DNA of 11,106 bases from Flavobacteriales bacterium (GCA_027003085.1 JALWYR010000242.1:1-11106), one strand, 5' to 3'; shown: positions 1 to 4,846, numbered from the stretch's first letter. The notes: generated by a model from the letters alone, not told the origin. Numbers and translations: made by a program.

Positions 1-248
1 ATAAAGATTTATTGCGTGATTTAATTTATCAAATAAAAGAAACAATAGAATGTATTCGAACCAGAAAATTAAATTCTTTTGAAGATGGAAGACTTTTTGG
101 TTATGAAACAACTTTGGACTTAATTAAAAATCATACAATCGGTTTCTTCCAAAGTTTGGACGATATAAATTTCTTTGACTATGAAAAGGATAGGGAAAAA
201 AACAGAAAAAGAAAGATAAATAAACATAAAAAGAAGGACTGTAAATAA
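1..248 (+). CDS. Hypothetical protein, 5'-partial
   Basis: An open frame (codons from base 3) runs in from the window edge and ends at TAA 246-248, so the true start lies outside. A TTG at 12-14 is the only start-like codon near the edge and need not be used. The visible part is about 80 residues, soluble, with no signal peptide or membrane segment. It has a acidic-to-mixed body (motif FEDGRLFGYETTLDLIK) and a very basic, lysine/arginine-rich C-terminus. I do not recognise the family. Its size, composition and position before another small orphan protein would suit an immunity protein of a polymorphic-toxin locus, but that is inference only. It is far more AT-rich than the genes after base 1050, consistent with horizontally acquired DNA. 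Confidence 0.6.
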   Translation, partial: KDLLRDLIYQIKETIECIRTRKLNSFEDGRLFGYETTLDLIKNHTIGFFQSLDDINFFDYEKDREKNRKRKINKHKKKDCK

Positions 249-311
249 CCATTTATTTACAACAGTTTATCATCAGATGAATTGGTAAAACTTTACATCA
301 AAATAATATAG

Positions 312-746
312 ATGTTTATGGGCAACATTTATAATAATTGGGTTTTGAAAAGACTACCGGGAAAATATAGAATTACTGAAATTAACTTGAAACGCAAATT
401 ATTGGAACTTAACATTCCAATCGTCGAAAAAGAAACCGTTATTGATTGGAAGTTTGTAAAACCAAAGTATAATTTCTTCTACGATTACATTGGAAATGAA
501 GAAATAAGTAGATTTTTGAGAAAATCTCCAATAAGTAATTATAAGAATGTTTATATCTATTTAAATTATAATGATCCAATAATTGAAATTGACACAAATA
601 CCTTTATTGATAAATGGGAGGACCTTTTAAGTTCAACCGGATTTTCAGGTTTATTAGTTTTTACAAATAATGGTCGTCATTTTATGGAATTTACAGATGA
701 TTCAAGCTATCAATTGTACAGCAATTTTCCTATTAAGCCGGAGTAA
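312..746 (+). CDS. Hypothetical protein, 144 aa, possible immunity-type protein
   Basis: ATG at 312 follows directly on a TAG at 309-311; a second ATG two codons on (318) is an alternative start. The protein has no signal peptide or membrane helix and is rich in aromatic residues and asparagine. Its C-terminal third has the pattern 'YLNYNDPIIEI...FIDKWEDL...MEFTDD..YQLYSNF'. That resembles small immunity-like proteins of Bacteroidota toxin loci as I remember them, but no named family can be assigned. No TAnnTTTG promoter box lies upstream, so co-transcription with the gene ending at 248 (63-bp gap) is likely. Base composition is strongly AT-biased, like its left neighbour and unlike the genes to the right. 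That a real protein is encoded is likely; the function is unknown. Confidence 0.6.
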   Translation: MFMGNIYNNWVLKRLPGKYRITEINLKRKLLELNIPIVEKETVIDWKFVKPKYNFFYDYIGNEEISRFLRKSPISNYKNVYIYLNYNDPIIEIDTNTFIDKWEDLLSSTGFSGLLVFTNNGRHFMEFTDDSSYQLYSNFPIKPE

Positions 747-1051
747 AATTGCTCTCCTGTACCCACAATTGTAAGCATGCACTGTGAAACATATTCGATT
801 CATGATGCATATGGAAACAAAAGTTATAAGTTCAGAGGGCTCTGCCACGGAAGAAACCAAAGGAACAATACAGACCTTCCCGGATTTGTGCCTAAAAGGC
901 TTTTTTTATGAATATGAAATATTTATACCCCTAAAAGTTGCATTTACTAATTGAATTTACCTGAGACAATAAATATGAATTCACGATTTTGGCGTATAAA
1001 ATATAATAAACCGGAAAAATTTACGAAGTCGAAATAATACCGCCAATAAAA
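747..1051. other. AT-rich stretch without a confident gene
   Basis: Apart from the 44-codon frame at 777-911, I see nothing I can support here. A 4-bp stem GCCT/AGGC (890-900) followed by seven T (901-907) could be a weak plus-strand terminator but is too small to trust. Bases 912-1050 hold only AT-rich sequence with scattered stops. Confidence 0.5.
777..911 (+). pseudogene. Possible 44-codon ORF or gene remnant
   Basis: An ATG at 777 opens 44 codons ending at TGA 909-911. The frame is in phase with, and continuous with, the segment after the stop of the 144-aa gene. The peptide (…YGNKSYKFRGLCHGRN…GFVPKRLFL) has a protein-like composition, ending in a basic/aromatic tail. It may be the leftover C-terminus of a displaced gene, for example a toxin cassette. 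It is too short to prove coding, and I see no promoter or family signature. Confidence 0.22.
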
Positions 1052-1079
1052 AAAACCGCCCGGCTTGCCGGGCGGTTTT
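1052..1079 (-). terminator. Rho-independent terminator of the DUF2853 gene
   Basis: A perfect 12-bp stem (1052-1063 with 1068-1079) closes on a 4-nt loop (1064-1067). Read on the minus strand, the hairpin CCGCCCGG/CCGGGCGG is followed by an unbroken T tract (complement of 1048-1055). It lies 18 bp after the DUF2853 stop. It is also the point where AT-rich accessory DNA gives way to core genes. Confidence 0.9.
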
Positions 1080-1097
1080 GCAATGCTTTTTCCCAAA

Positions 1098-1433
1098 TTA
1101 AACGAATTGCGACTCTTTGCCCAATTCTTTTACCAGGAAATAATAAAACGCTACGCGCATTTTTTGACGAATGTCTTTAAATGCCGCACAAGTCTTGTCC
1201 AAAGCTTTTTTGATTTTGGCCTCGTCGGTTACGCCCAATTTTTTGACAATGAAATTGTCTTCAACGCGTTTGAGTTCAGCATTATCACCGCACGATACCA
1301 AGGAAGCGTCGCGCAAATAAATGGACGGACCTTGGGATTTGGCGATGGCACGCAACAGGGCATCGTCGGCTTTGACACCCACTTTTTTCAGTTGTTCGGC
1401 CGCTTTGGCTACTACATCATCGAATTTGCTCAT
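1098..1433 (-). CDS. DUF2853 family protein
   Basis: A 111-residue cytosolic protein starting at ATG 1433. I recognise it as DUF2853 from the whole-length pattern: an N-terminal MSKFDD helix, then DALLRAIAK and GPSIYLRDAS near residues 23-44. These are followed by the 'ELKRVEDNFIVKKLG' core at about 53-67 and the C-terminal 'AFYYFLVKELGKES'. The length is normal for the family. The family is helical and of unknown function, so none is assigned. The gene has its own promoter box (1464-1471) over a small palindrome and its own strong terminator. It is therefore probably a separate unit, although it follows hpf on the same strand with a gap of only 68 bp. Confidence 0.88.
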   Translation of the reverse strand: MSKFDDVVAKAAEQLKKVGVKADDALLRAIAKSQGPSIYLRDASLVSCGDNAELKRVEDNFIVKKLGVTDEAKIKKALDKTCAAFKDIRQKMRVAFYYFLVKELGKESQFV

Positions 1434-1452
1434 AGTGATAAGGTTTTAATGG

Positions 1453-1467
1453 TTTGTTCGGAACAAA
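1453..1467. promoter_or_regulatory. Palindrome over the DUF2853 promoter, candidate operator
   Basis: TTTGTTC-G-GAACAAA is a perfect 7+1+7 inverted repeat. Its right arm overlaps the TTTG of the -7 box, and its left arm covers the expected transcription start. That placement suits a repressor site. The binding protein is unknown. Confidence 0.4.
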
Positions 1468-1471
1468 TTTA
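1464..1471 (-). promoter_or_regulatory. -7 promoter box of the DUF2853 gene
   Basis: On the minus strand this reads TAAATTTG, matching the Bacteroidota -7 consensus TAnnTTTG. It lies 30 bp before the ATG at 1433. No clear TTTG -33 element is seen at the expected distance. Confidence 0.55.
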
Positions 1472-1501
1472 AAAAAATTTATTATCATTTATTAAATTCA
1501 A

Positions 1502-1795
1502 TTATTGCTCTTTTTTCTCCTTGTTTTTGCGTAGTTGTCGTTTGAGCACATCATAAACCAAATCCGTTGCTTTTTCGAATGTTTCCGCATCACGGCTCAC
1601 CACGATGGAATCCCCGGGCACATGCACCTTAACTTCCACCGTTTTGTTAGCCGGGCCTTTGTTGTTCACCTTCAAATAGACATCCGATTCTACAATCCGG
1701 TCATTAAACCGATCCAAACGATCCAGTTTTTTTTGAATCAAGGCCAACAATTTGCGGTCGGCATCAAAATTAACGGCATGGAATTGAACTCTCAT
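1502..1795 (-). CDS. hpf: Ribosome hibernation promoting factor, short form (HPF/RaiA family)
   Basis: A 97-residue protein from ATG 1795. It binds the 30S decoding region in stationary phase, blocking mRNA and tRNA, and helps form inactive ribosomes. The family pattern is clear: MRVQFHAVNFDADRKLLALIQKKL at the N-terminus, then DRIVESDVYLKV (34-45), an alternating strand 'TVEVKVHVPGDSIVV' (52-66) and 'AETFEKATDLVYDVLKRQLRKNKEK' at the end. The basic C-terminal helix fits rRNA contact. It is the short form: the C-terminal dimerisation domain of long HPF is absent. It lies 34 bp after xerC on the same strand with no promoter box between, so it is probably the last gene of an rpsU–xerC–hpf operon. 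Confidence 0.9.
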   Translation of the reverse strand: MRVQFHAVNFDADRKLLALIQKKLDRLDRFNDRIVESDVYLKVNNKGPANKTVEVKVHVPGDSIVVSRDAETFEKATDLVYDVLKRQLRKNKEKKEQ

Positions 1796-1829
1796 AGCTT
1801 TATTTTTTATGGGTTAAAAAAACGGATAT

Positions 1830-2723
1830 TCATCTTTTTTTGCTGCGCGGATGTGCGTTCCGGTAAACTTTTTTCAATTCGGCCAAACCGCTGTGCAAAT
1901 AATGCTGCGTGGCCGCCAAACTACTGTGCCCCAACAATTGTTTGATGGTATGCAAATCGGCGCCGCGGTTCAGTATGTGGGTGGCAAAACTATGGCGTAT
2001 CATGTGCGGACTGCGTTTTTCCTTACGGCTTACTATGCTAATATAACGATTTATCAAACGATATACAAACATATCATACAGTTTTTTGCCCTTATCGGTT
2101 ACAAAAAATGGCATGCCGGGCGAAAAAGGGCCGAATTCCATGTCGCGTTCGGCTTTGTAACGTTCCAATATCTCAGCCAAATCGGGCAACATGGGCACCA
2201 AGCGTTCTTTGCCTCCTTTGCCGTGAATACGAATTTGGCGGGAACTCAGATCCACATCGGCACAGGTCAAACCGATAAGTTCGGCCCGGCGCATGCCGGT
2301 TTCGTAAAAAGTTTGTATCACCGCCTTGTCACGCAGGCCTTTGAAATCGTCCGAAAACGGGAATTCGTCCAAAAGCACGCGCATTTCGGCCTCGGACAAA
2401 GGAACCGAACGGGTTTTGGGTATTTTTACGCCTTTGAGTGACGAAGCCGGATTATCGGAACGCAAGCCCGATTTGAATTGAAATTTATAGTAGGAACGAA
2501 GCGCCGTGAGTTTACGATTGACCGTGCGGGCTTGCATACCTTGCGATTGCAACCATACAAGCCATCGGCGAATGAGTTTGGTGTCGGCCGCATCGATGCC
2601 GATACCGTAAACTTCGTGCACAAAACGGTCGAAAGCTTCCAAATCGGTTGCGTAGGAACGCAAGGTTTTATCGGAATAATGCCGCTCGCGATGCAGGTAA
2701 TCCAAAAATTTGTCAATGGCCAT
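1830..2723 (-). CDS. xerC: Tyrosine recombinase XerC/XerD
   Basis: A 297-residue site-specific recombinase that, with a partner Xer protein, resolves chromosome dimers at dif. The N-terminal SAM-like DNA-binding domain spans about residues 3-88 ('LDYLHRERHYSDKTLRSYATDL'). The catalytic domain spans about 105-290. All catalytic residues are visible: Arg145 (GMRRAEL), Lys169 (GKGGKERLVP), His240 and Arg243 (HMIRHSFATH), His266 (GHSSLAATQ) and the nucleophile Tyr275 (TQHYLH). Length and start (ATG 2723) are standard for Xer proteins. Position between rpsU and hpf is the usual Bacteroidota arrangement and argues for a housekeeping Xer rather than an element's integrase. Whether it is XerC or XerD cannot be separated by sequence reading alone; XerC follows the customary naming at this locus. 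Confidence 0.93.
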   Translation of the reverse strand: MAIDKFLDYLHRERHYSDKTLRSYATDLEAFDRFVHEVYGIGIDAADTKLIRRWLVWLQSQGMQARTVNRKLTALRSYYKFQFKSGLRSDNPASSLKGVKIPKTRSVPLSEAEMRVLLDEFPFSDDFKGLRDKAVIQTFYETGMRRAELIGLTCADVDLSSRQIRIHGKGGKERLVPMLPDLAEILERYKAERDMEFGPFSPGMPFFVTDKGKKLYDMFVYRLINRYISIVSRKEKRSPHMIRHSFATHILNRGADLHTIKQLLGHSSLAATQHYLHSGLAELKKVYRNAHPRSKKR

Positions 2724-2732
2724 ACCGGATAC

Positions 2733-2771
2733 AAAAAAAGGACTCGACTAAGTTAAACAATTAGTCGGTCC
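2733..2771 (-). terminator. Hairpin plus T-tract between rpsU and xerC (possible leaky terminator)
   Basis: On the minus strand a stem GGAC-CGACTAA pairs with TTAGTCG-A-GTCC: 11 bp with one bulge (2740-2751 with 2761-2771) around a 9-nt loop. Seven T follow (complement of 2733-2739). The T tract ends about 9 bp before the xerC ATG. The form is that of an intrinsic terminator, yet xerC and hpf have no promoter box of their own. Partial read-through would make much bS21 mRNA and little xerC/hpf mRNA. Confidence 0.7.
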
Positions 2772-2803
2772 CTTGCAAATTTTTCCCGGCTTTTTGCCGC
2801 GGA

Positions 2804-2995
2804 TCAGTCCTCCAATTGGCGTTTGAGTTCGCGATAACGGGCACGCAAAAGTTGCTGACGGCGCTTGACCGACGGCTTGGTATAGTGCATGCGTTCGCGA
2901 ATTTCGCGCATGGTTTTGGTGCGGTCGAATTTACGCTTGAAGCGCTTCAACGCCCTGTCGATGGATTCTCCTTCTTTGACCGAAATAATCAACAT
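2804..2995 (-). CDS. rpsU: 30S ribosomal protein bS21
   Basis: A 63-residue, very basic protein from ATG 2995. Hallmarks are 'MLIISVKEGESIDRALKRFKRKFDRT' and a long Arg/Lys-rich helix 'MREIRERMHYTKPSVKRRQQLLRARYRELKRQ'. The length is typical for Bacteroidota (E. coli bS21 is longer, 71). bS21 sits on the 30S platform near the 3' end of 16S rRNA. In Bacteroidota it helps hide the anti-Shine-Dalgarno sequence; Tyr54, a residue I recall as contacting it, is present here. The promoter box (3018-3025) leaves a leader of roughly 15 nt, which has no Shine-Dalgarno sequence. It is the first gene of the probable rpsU–xerC–hpf operon. Confidence 0.95.
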   Translation of the reverse strand: MLIISVKEGESIDRALKRFKRKFDRTKTMREIRERMHYTKPSVKRRQQLLRARYRELKRQLED

Positions 2996-3017
2996 ATCGT
3001 TTTGGATTTAGCAGACG

Positions 3018-3025
3018 CAAATATA
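3018..3025 (-). promoter_or_regulatory. -7 promoter box of rpsU
   Basis: The minus strand reads TATATTTG, an exact TAnnTTTG match, 23 bp before the rpsU ATG. No good -33 TTTG is seen. The following leader contains GCTAAATCC (complement of 3004-3012), part of a motif repeated in this intergenic region. Confidence 0.7.
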
Positions 3026-3078
3026 CAAAAATTCTTTCTGATTAACCGCATTCCCATTCCTGCGCTTCCGGGCGTCCG

Positions 3079-3133
3079 GGCTAAATCCTGGCTAAATCCT
3101 ATTTCGCCTGGTGCATCAAAATAGAATTTAGCC
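3079..3133. repeat. Repeated GGCTAAATyC motif in the rpsU–ypfJ intergenic region
   Basis: GGCTAAATCCT occurs twice in exact tandem (3079-3089, 3090-3100). An inverted near-copy AGAATTTAGCC lies at 3123-3133 (10 of 11 matching). A further inverted GCTAAATCC core is in the rpsU leader (3004-3012). Several copies in both orientations between two divergent genes suggest a protein-binding site or a small repeat. The role is unknown. Confidence 0.5.
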
Positions 3134-3182
3134 AATAAAGTCGCATGAATTACGAGTTAATACTTTTTCGCTCTTTTTTGTG

Positions 3183-3190
3183 TATTTTTG
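3183..3190 (+). promoter_or_regulatory. -7 promoter box of the zinc metallopeptidase gene
   Basis: TATTTTTG matches TAnnTTTG and lies 15 bp before the ATG at 3206, implying a leader of about 10 nt. It also shows that an in-frame TTG at 3188, inside this box, is not the start codon. Confidence 0.55.
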
Positions 3191-3205
3191 GCAAAACTCT
3201 TTTTT

Positions 3206-4063
3206 ATGCGTTGGCAAGGACGTGAACAAAGCACTCGGGTTGAAGACCGCCGTGGCGGAAGGCGCGGAAGGGTCATCGGCGGCGGAATCGGCTTGGGAAC
3301 CATTGTTATTGCGCTTCTCTACACTTTCTTCACCGGCGAACCACCCACCGACGTGTTGCAACAGCAAATGCCGCCCGTGCAACAGGCACCGGCATCGCCC
3401 GCATCGAAACGCGATGACGATGCCCTGGCCGATTTTGCCAAGGTGGTGTTCAAGGACAACGAGGATGTGTGGTCGGACATTTTTCGCAAGCAGTTGCATC
3501 GAAATTACCGTTTTCCCACCTTGGTGCTCTACGACGGCTACACACAGGCCGCATGCGGCATGGCCCAATCGGCCATGGGCCCTTTTTACTGCCCGGCCGA
3601 CGAAAAAATTTATCTCGATCTGAGTTTCTACCGCGATTTGCGTAATAAATTCGGTGCTTCGGGCGATTTTGCCATGGCCTATGTGATCGCCCACGAAGTA
3701 GGCCATCACGTCCAAAAACTTTTGGGCATTACCGACCGGGTGGAACGTATGCGCCGGCGTATGAGCAAAAGTGATTTCAACCGGCTGTCCGTTCGCCTTG
3801 AATTGCAAGCCGATTTCCTGGCGGGCGTGTGGGCACGGCACATCCAACAAATGAAACACGTGTTGGACGAAGGCGACATAGAGGAAGCCGTTCGTGCCGC
3901 CGCGGCCGTAGGCGACGACCGCATCCAAAAACGTAGCATGGGCTATGTGGTGCCCGACGCCTTTACCCACGGCACATCCGAACAGCGTGTGCGTTGGTTT
4001 CTCAAAGGTTATCGCACCGGCGATTTGCGCCAAGGGGATACGTTCAACGCCCGGGAGTTATAA
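3206..4063 (+). CDS. ypfJ: Putative neutral zinc metallopeptidase, YpfJ type
   Basis: A 285-residue protein of the YpfJ/neutral zinc metallopeptidase family (Pfam Zn_peptidase). The start at ATG 3206 gives the family's typical N-terminus MRWQGREQSTRVEDRR. An earlier in-frame TTG (3188) lies within the promoter box and is rejected. One membrane helix lies at about residues 23-43, followed by a Pro/Gln-rich linker (about 45-70) and the catalytic domain. The conserved 'ACGMAQSAMGPFYCPADEKIYLDL' block spans 116-139 with two Cys (117, 129). The zincin motif HEVGH is at 163-167 (His163, Glu164, His167), and 'RLELQADFLAGVWA' at 197-210 offers a likely third zinc ligand, Glu199. The natural substrate of the family is not known. 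The protein is probably membrane-anchored with the protease outside the cytosol. Its stop overlaps that of the convergent gene. Confidence 0.9.
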   Translation: MRWQGREQSTRVEDRRGGRRGRVIGGGIGLGTIVIALLYTFFTGEPPTDVLQQQMPPVQQAPASPASKRDDDALADFAKVVFKDNEDVWSDIFRKQLHRNYRFPTLVLYDGYTQAACGMAQSAMGPFYCPADEKIYLDLSFYRDLRNKFGASGDFAMAYVIAHEVGHHVQKLLGITDRVERMRRRMSKSDFNRLSVRLELQADFLAGVWARHIQQMKHVLDEGDIEEAVRAAAAVGDDRIQKRSMGYVVPDAFTHGTSEQRVRWFLKGYRTGDLRQGDTFNAREL

Positions 4064-4333
4064 TTCCGCTTGTTTTTTGGCCAGTCGCCGTTTGTAAATT
4101 ACGCCGGCCAGATATTGGGCCAGCATAAAGGCCGTAATGTTCAGTGCCAACGAACGCCACGAAAATCCAATGTCGAAATAAAACTTGTTCACCAGCCGCA
4201 GGCCGATAATAATCACCACCGGAATGTGGATGGCCAACATCCAGTCGCGCGAACGGAACTTGCTCCGTGCTCGCCAAAAACCGAACGGAAAAGCCAGAAC
4301 AAAAACAATAGCGGCCAGGAGATAATCATTCAT
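4058..4333 (-). CDS. Small membrane protein, three predicted helices
   Basis: A 91-residue protein from ATG 4333. An upstream in-frame TTG (4360) would add nine residues, but it lies inside a TAnnTTTG box on the same strand, so the ATG is preferred. Three hydrophobic segments are visible: about residues 4-20, 31-49 and 59-80. Basic loops (RARSKFRSR after the first, KRRLAKKQ at the end) put those ends on the cytosolic side by the positive-inside rule. I do not recognise the family and give no function. The last codons and stop overlap the convergent metallopeptidase gene by 6 bp (TTATAA serves both stops). The gene is divergent from the tRNA, and the promoter regions overlap. Confidence 0.75.
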   Translation of the reverse strand: MNDYLLAAIVFVLAFPFGFWRARSKFRSRDWMLAIHIPVVIIIGLRLVNKFYFDIGFSWRSLALNITAFMLAQYLAGVIYKRRLAKKQAEL

Positions 4334-4352
4334 TTTCCGGTGGATGTAAATC

Positions 4353-4382
4353 TTTGTCAAAGATAAAAAATTCCTATATTTG
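4353..4382 (+). promoter_or_regulatory. Bacteroidota-type promoter of tRNA-Met
   Basis: TTTG at 4353-4356 (-33) and TATATTTG at 4375-4382 (-7, TAnnTTTG) are separated by 18 bp. The tRNA begins 12 bp further on. This is the best complete promoter in the window. Confidence 0.8.
4358..4365 (-). promoter_or_regulatory. -7 promoter box of the small membrane protein gene
   Basis: The minus strand reads TATCTTTG (TAnnTTTG), 24 bp before ATG 4333. It lies inside the spacer of the divergent tRNA promoter (4353-4382). No -33 element is clear. Confidence 0.5.
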
Positions 4383-4394
4383 CACCGCTTTTGC

Positions 4395-4468
4395 GGCGAG
4401 GTAGCTCAGCAGGTTAGAGCGTCGGATTCATAACCCGGAGGCCGCGGGTTCAAGTCCCGCCCTCGCTA
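4395..4468 (+). tRNA. tRNA-Met, anticodon CAT
   Basis: A full cloverleaf of 74 nt. Acceptor stem 4395-4401 with 4461-4467; D arm GCTC/GAGC (4404-4407, 4417-4420); anticodon arm 4422-4438 with loop TTCATAA (4427-4433) and CAT at 4429-4431. The variable loop is 4439-4443, and the T arm GCGGG-TTCAAGT-CCCGC is 4444-4460. A4468 is the discriminator. The 3' CCA is not encoded (CGG follows). The G-rich pairs and D loop fit elongator Met rather than initiator, since the three G:C pairs of an initiator anticodon stem are not present. A tRNA-Ile2 (CAT with lysidine) cannot be fully excluded by eye. Oddities are a G·U first acceptor pair and an A·C apposition at the base of the anticodon loop. Confidence 0.93.
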
Positions 4469-4471
4469 CGG

Positions 4472-4502
4472 AAACCGTTCCCGGAATGGGAGCGGTTTTT
4501 TT
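4472..4502 (+). terminator. Rho-independent terminator after tRNA-Met
   Basis: AAACCG-T-TCCC (4472-4482) pairs with GGGA-G-CGGTTT (4488-4498), 11 bp with one T·G pair and a GGAAT loop. T's run to 4502. It begins three bases after the tRNA 3' end. Confidence 0.88.
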
Positions 4503-4518
4503 GTTGGAATCATTATTA

Positions 4519-4846
4519 GGGCGCCCGGCCGCTGGCGTTCGGGGCGCCGCCGGCGGGCGAATGCCCGCTGCGGATGGCCGGATATTGGAATTTACGCAAG
4601 GACGTGAGGCTGTCCAAAAAGTAAAATTTTTGTTGAATATATCCTTTTTTTAAAGGTTTGGAGTAAGACAATCCATTGATTATAAGTGGATTGCAAAATA
4701 TTGAAATTTGACCATAATATTGATTTGGGCCTTTTTGGACAGCCCCGCGTTGGCTGACTTTCAGTTGGTTACATCCGGCCATCCGCCCGGCGCGCGAAGC
4801 GCGCCGCGGCGGCGCCACGGGTTCCGCTTCGGCCGGCGGAGCGCCC
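4519..4846. repeat. GC-rich multi-hairpin palindromic repeat, copy 1
   Basis: A large imperfect palindrome. The left end GGGCGCCC (4519-4526) answers GCGCCC (4841-4846). Inside, GGCGCCGCC (4543-4551) answers GGCGGCGCC (4808-4816), and a perfect 14-bp arm GCGGATGGCCGGAT (4570-4583) answers ATCCGGCCATCCGC (4773-4786). Each arm carries its own side hairpin: GCGGGC-GAAT-GCCCGC (4553-4568) and GGCGCGC-GAA-GCGCGCC (4789-4805). The central loop contains a separate AT-rich inverted-repeat element (4606-4746). A related unit lies at 10900-11036. No reading frame here is credible: several frames stay open only because stop codons are rare in GC-rich DNA. Confidence 0.8.
4606..4746. mobile_element. MITE-like element, about 141 bp
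   Basis: GGCTGTCCAAAAAG (4608-4621) and its exact reverse complement (4731-4744) form 14-bp perfect terminal inverted repeats, extendable to 16 bp with one mismatch. The inside is AT-rich and non-coding, with a near-central hairpin CAATCCA/TGGATTG (4669-4675, 4687-4693). Its composition contrasts sharply with the GC-rich palindrome around it. The flanks ACGT (4602-4605) and GCGT (4747-4750) could be a 4-bp target duplication with one change. Ends of this kind are familiar from DDE-transposase insertion sequences (IS5- or IS1182-like, from memory), so a non-autonomous derivative is likely. The family is not assigned. Confidence 0.75.

Noticed and set aside
890..907. Plus-strand terminator (GCCT/AGGC stem and seven T)
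   Set aside because: The stem is only 4 bp with a 3-nt loop, too weak to call.
1851..2441. Plus-strand open frame of 196 codons within xerC
   Set aside because: Shadow of xerC, whose complete set of catalytic residues establishes the true strand.
3188..3205. TTG start for the metallopeptidase six codons upstream
   Set aside because: The TTG is part of the TATTTTTG promoter box, and the ATG at 3206 gives the family's usual MRWQGR N-terminus.
3128..4033. Minus-strand open frame of 301 codons opposite the zinc metallopeptidase
   Set aside because: It mirrors a gene whose HEVGH motif and family blocks are clear; the mirrored peptide looks like antisense translation.
4334..4360. TTG start adding nine residues to the small membrane protein
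   Set aside because: The TTG is the end of the TATCTTTG box on the same strand; ATG 4333 is preferred.
4395..4846. Integrative element using the tRNA-Met 3' end as attachment site
   Set aside because: I see no second copy of the tRNA 3' end and no integrase next to it; the only recombinase in the window is the housekeeping-type Xer.
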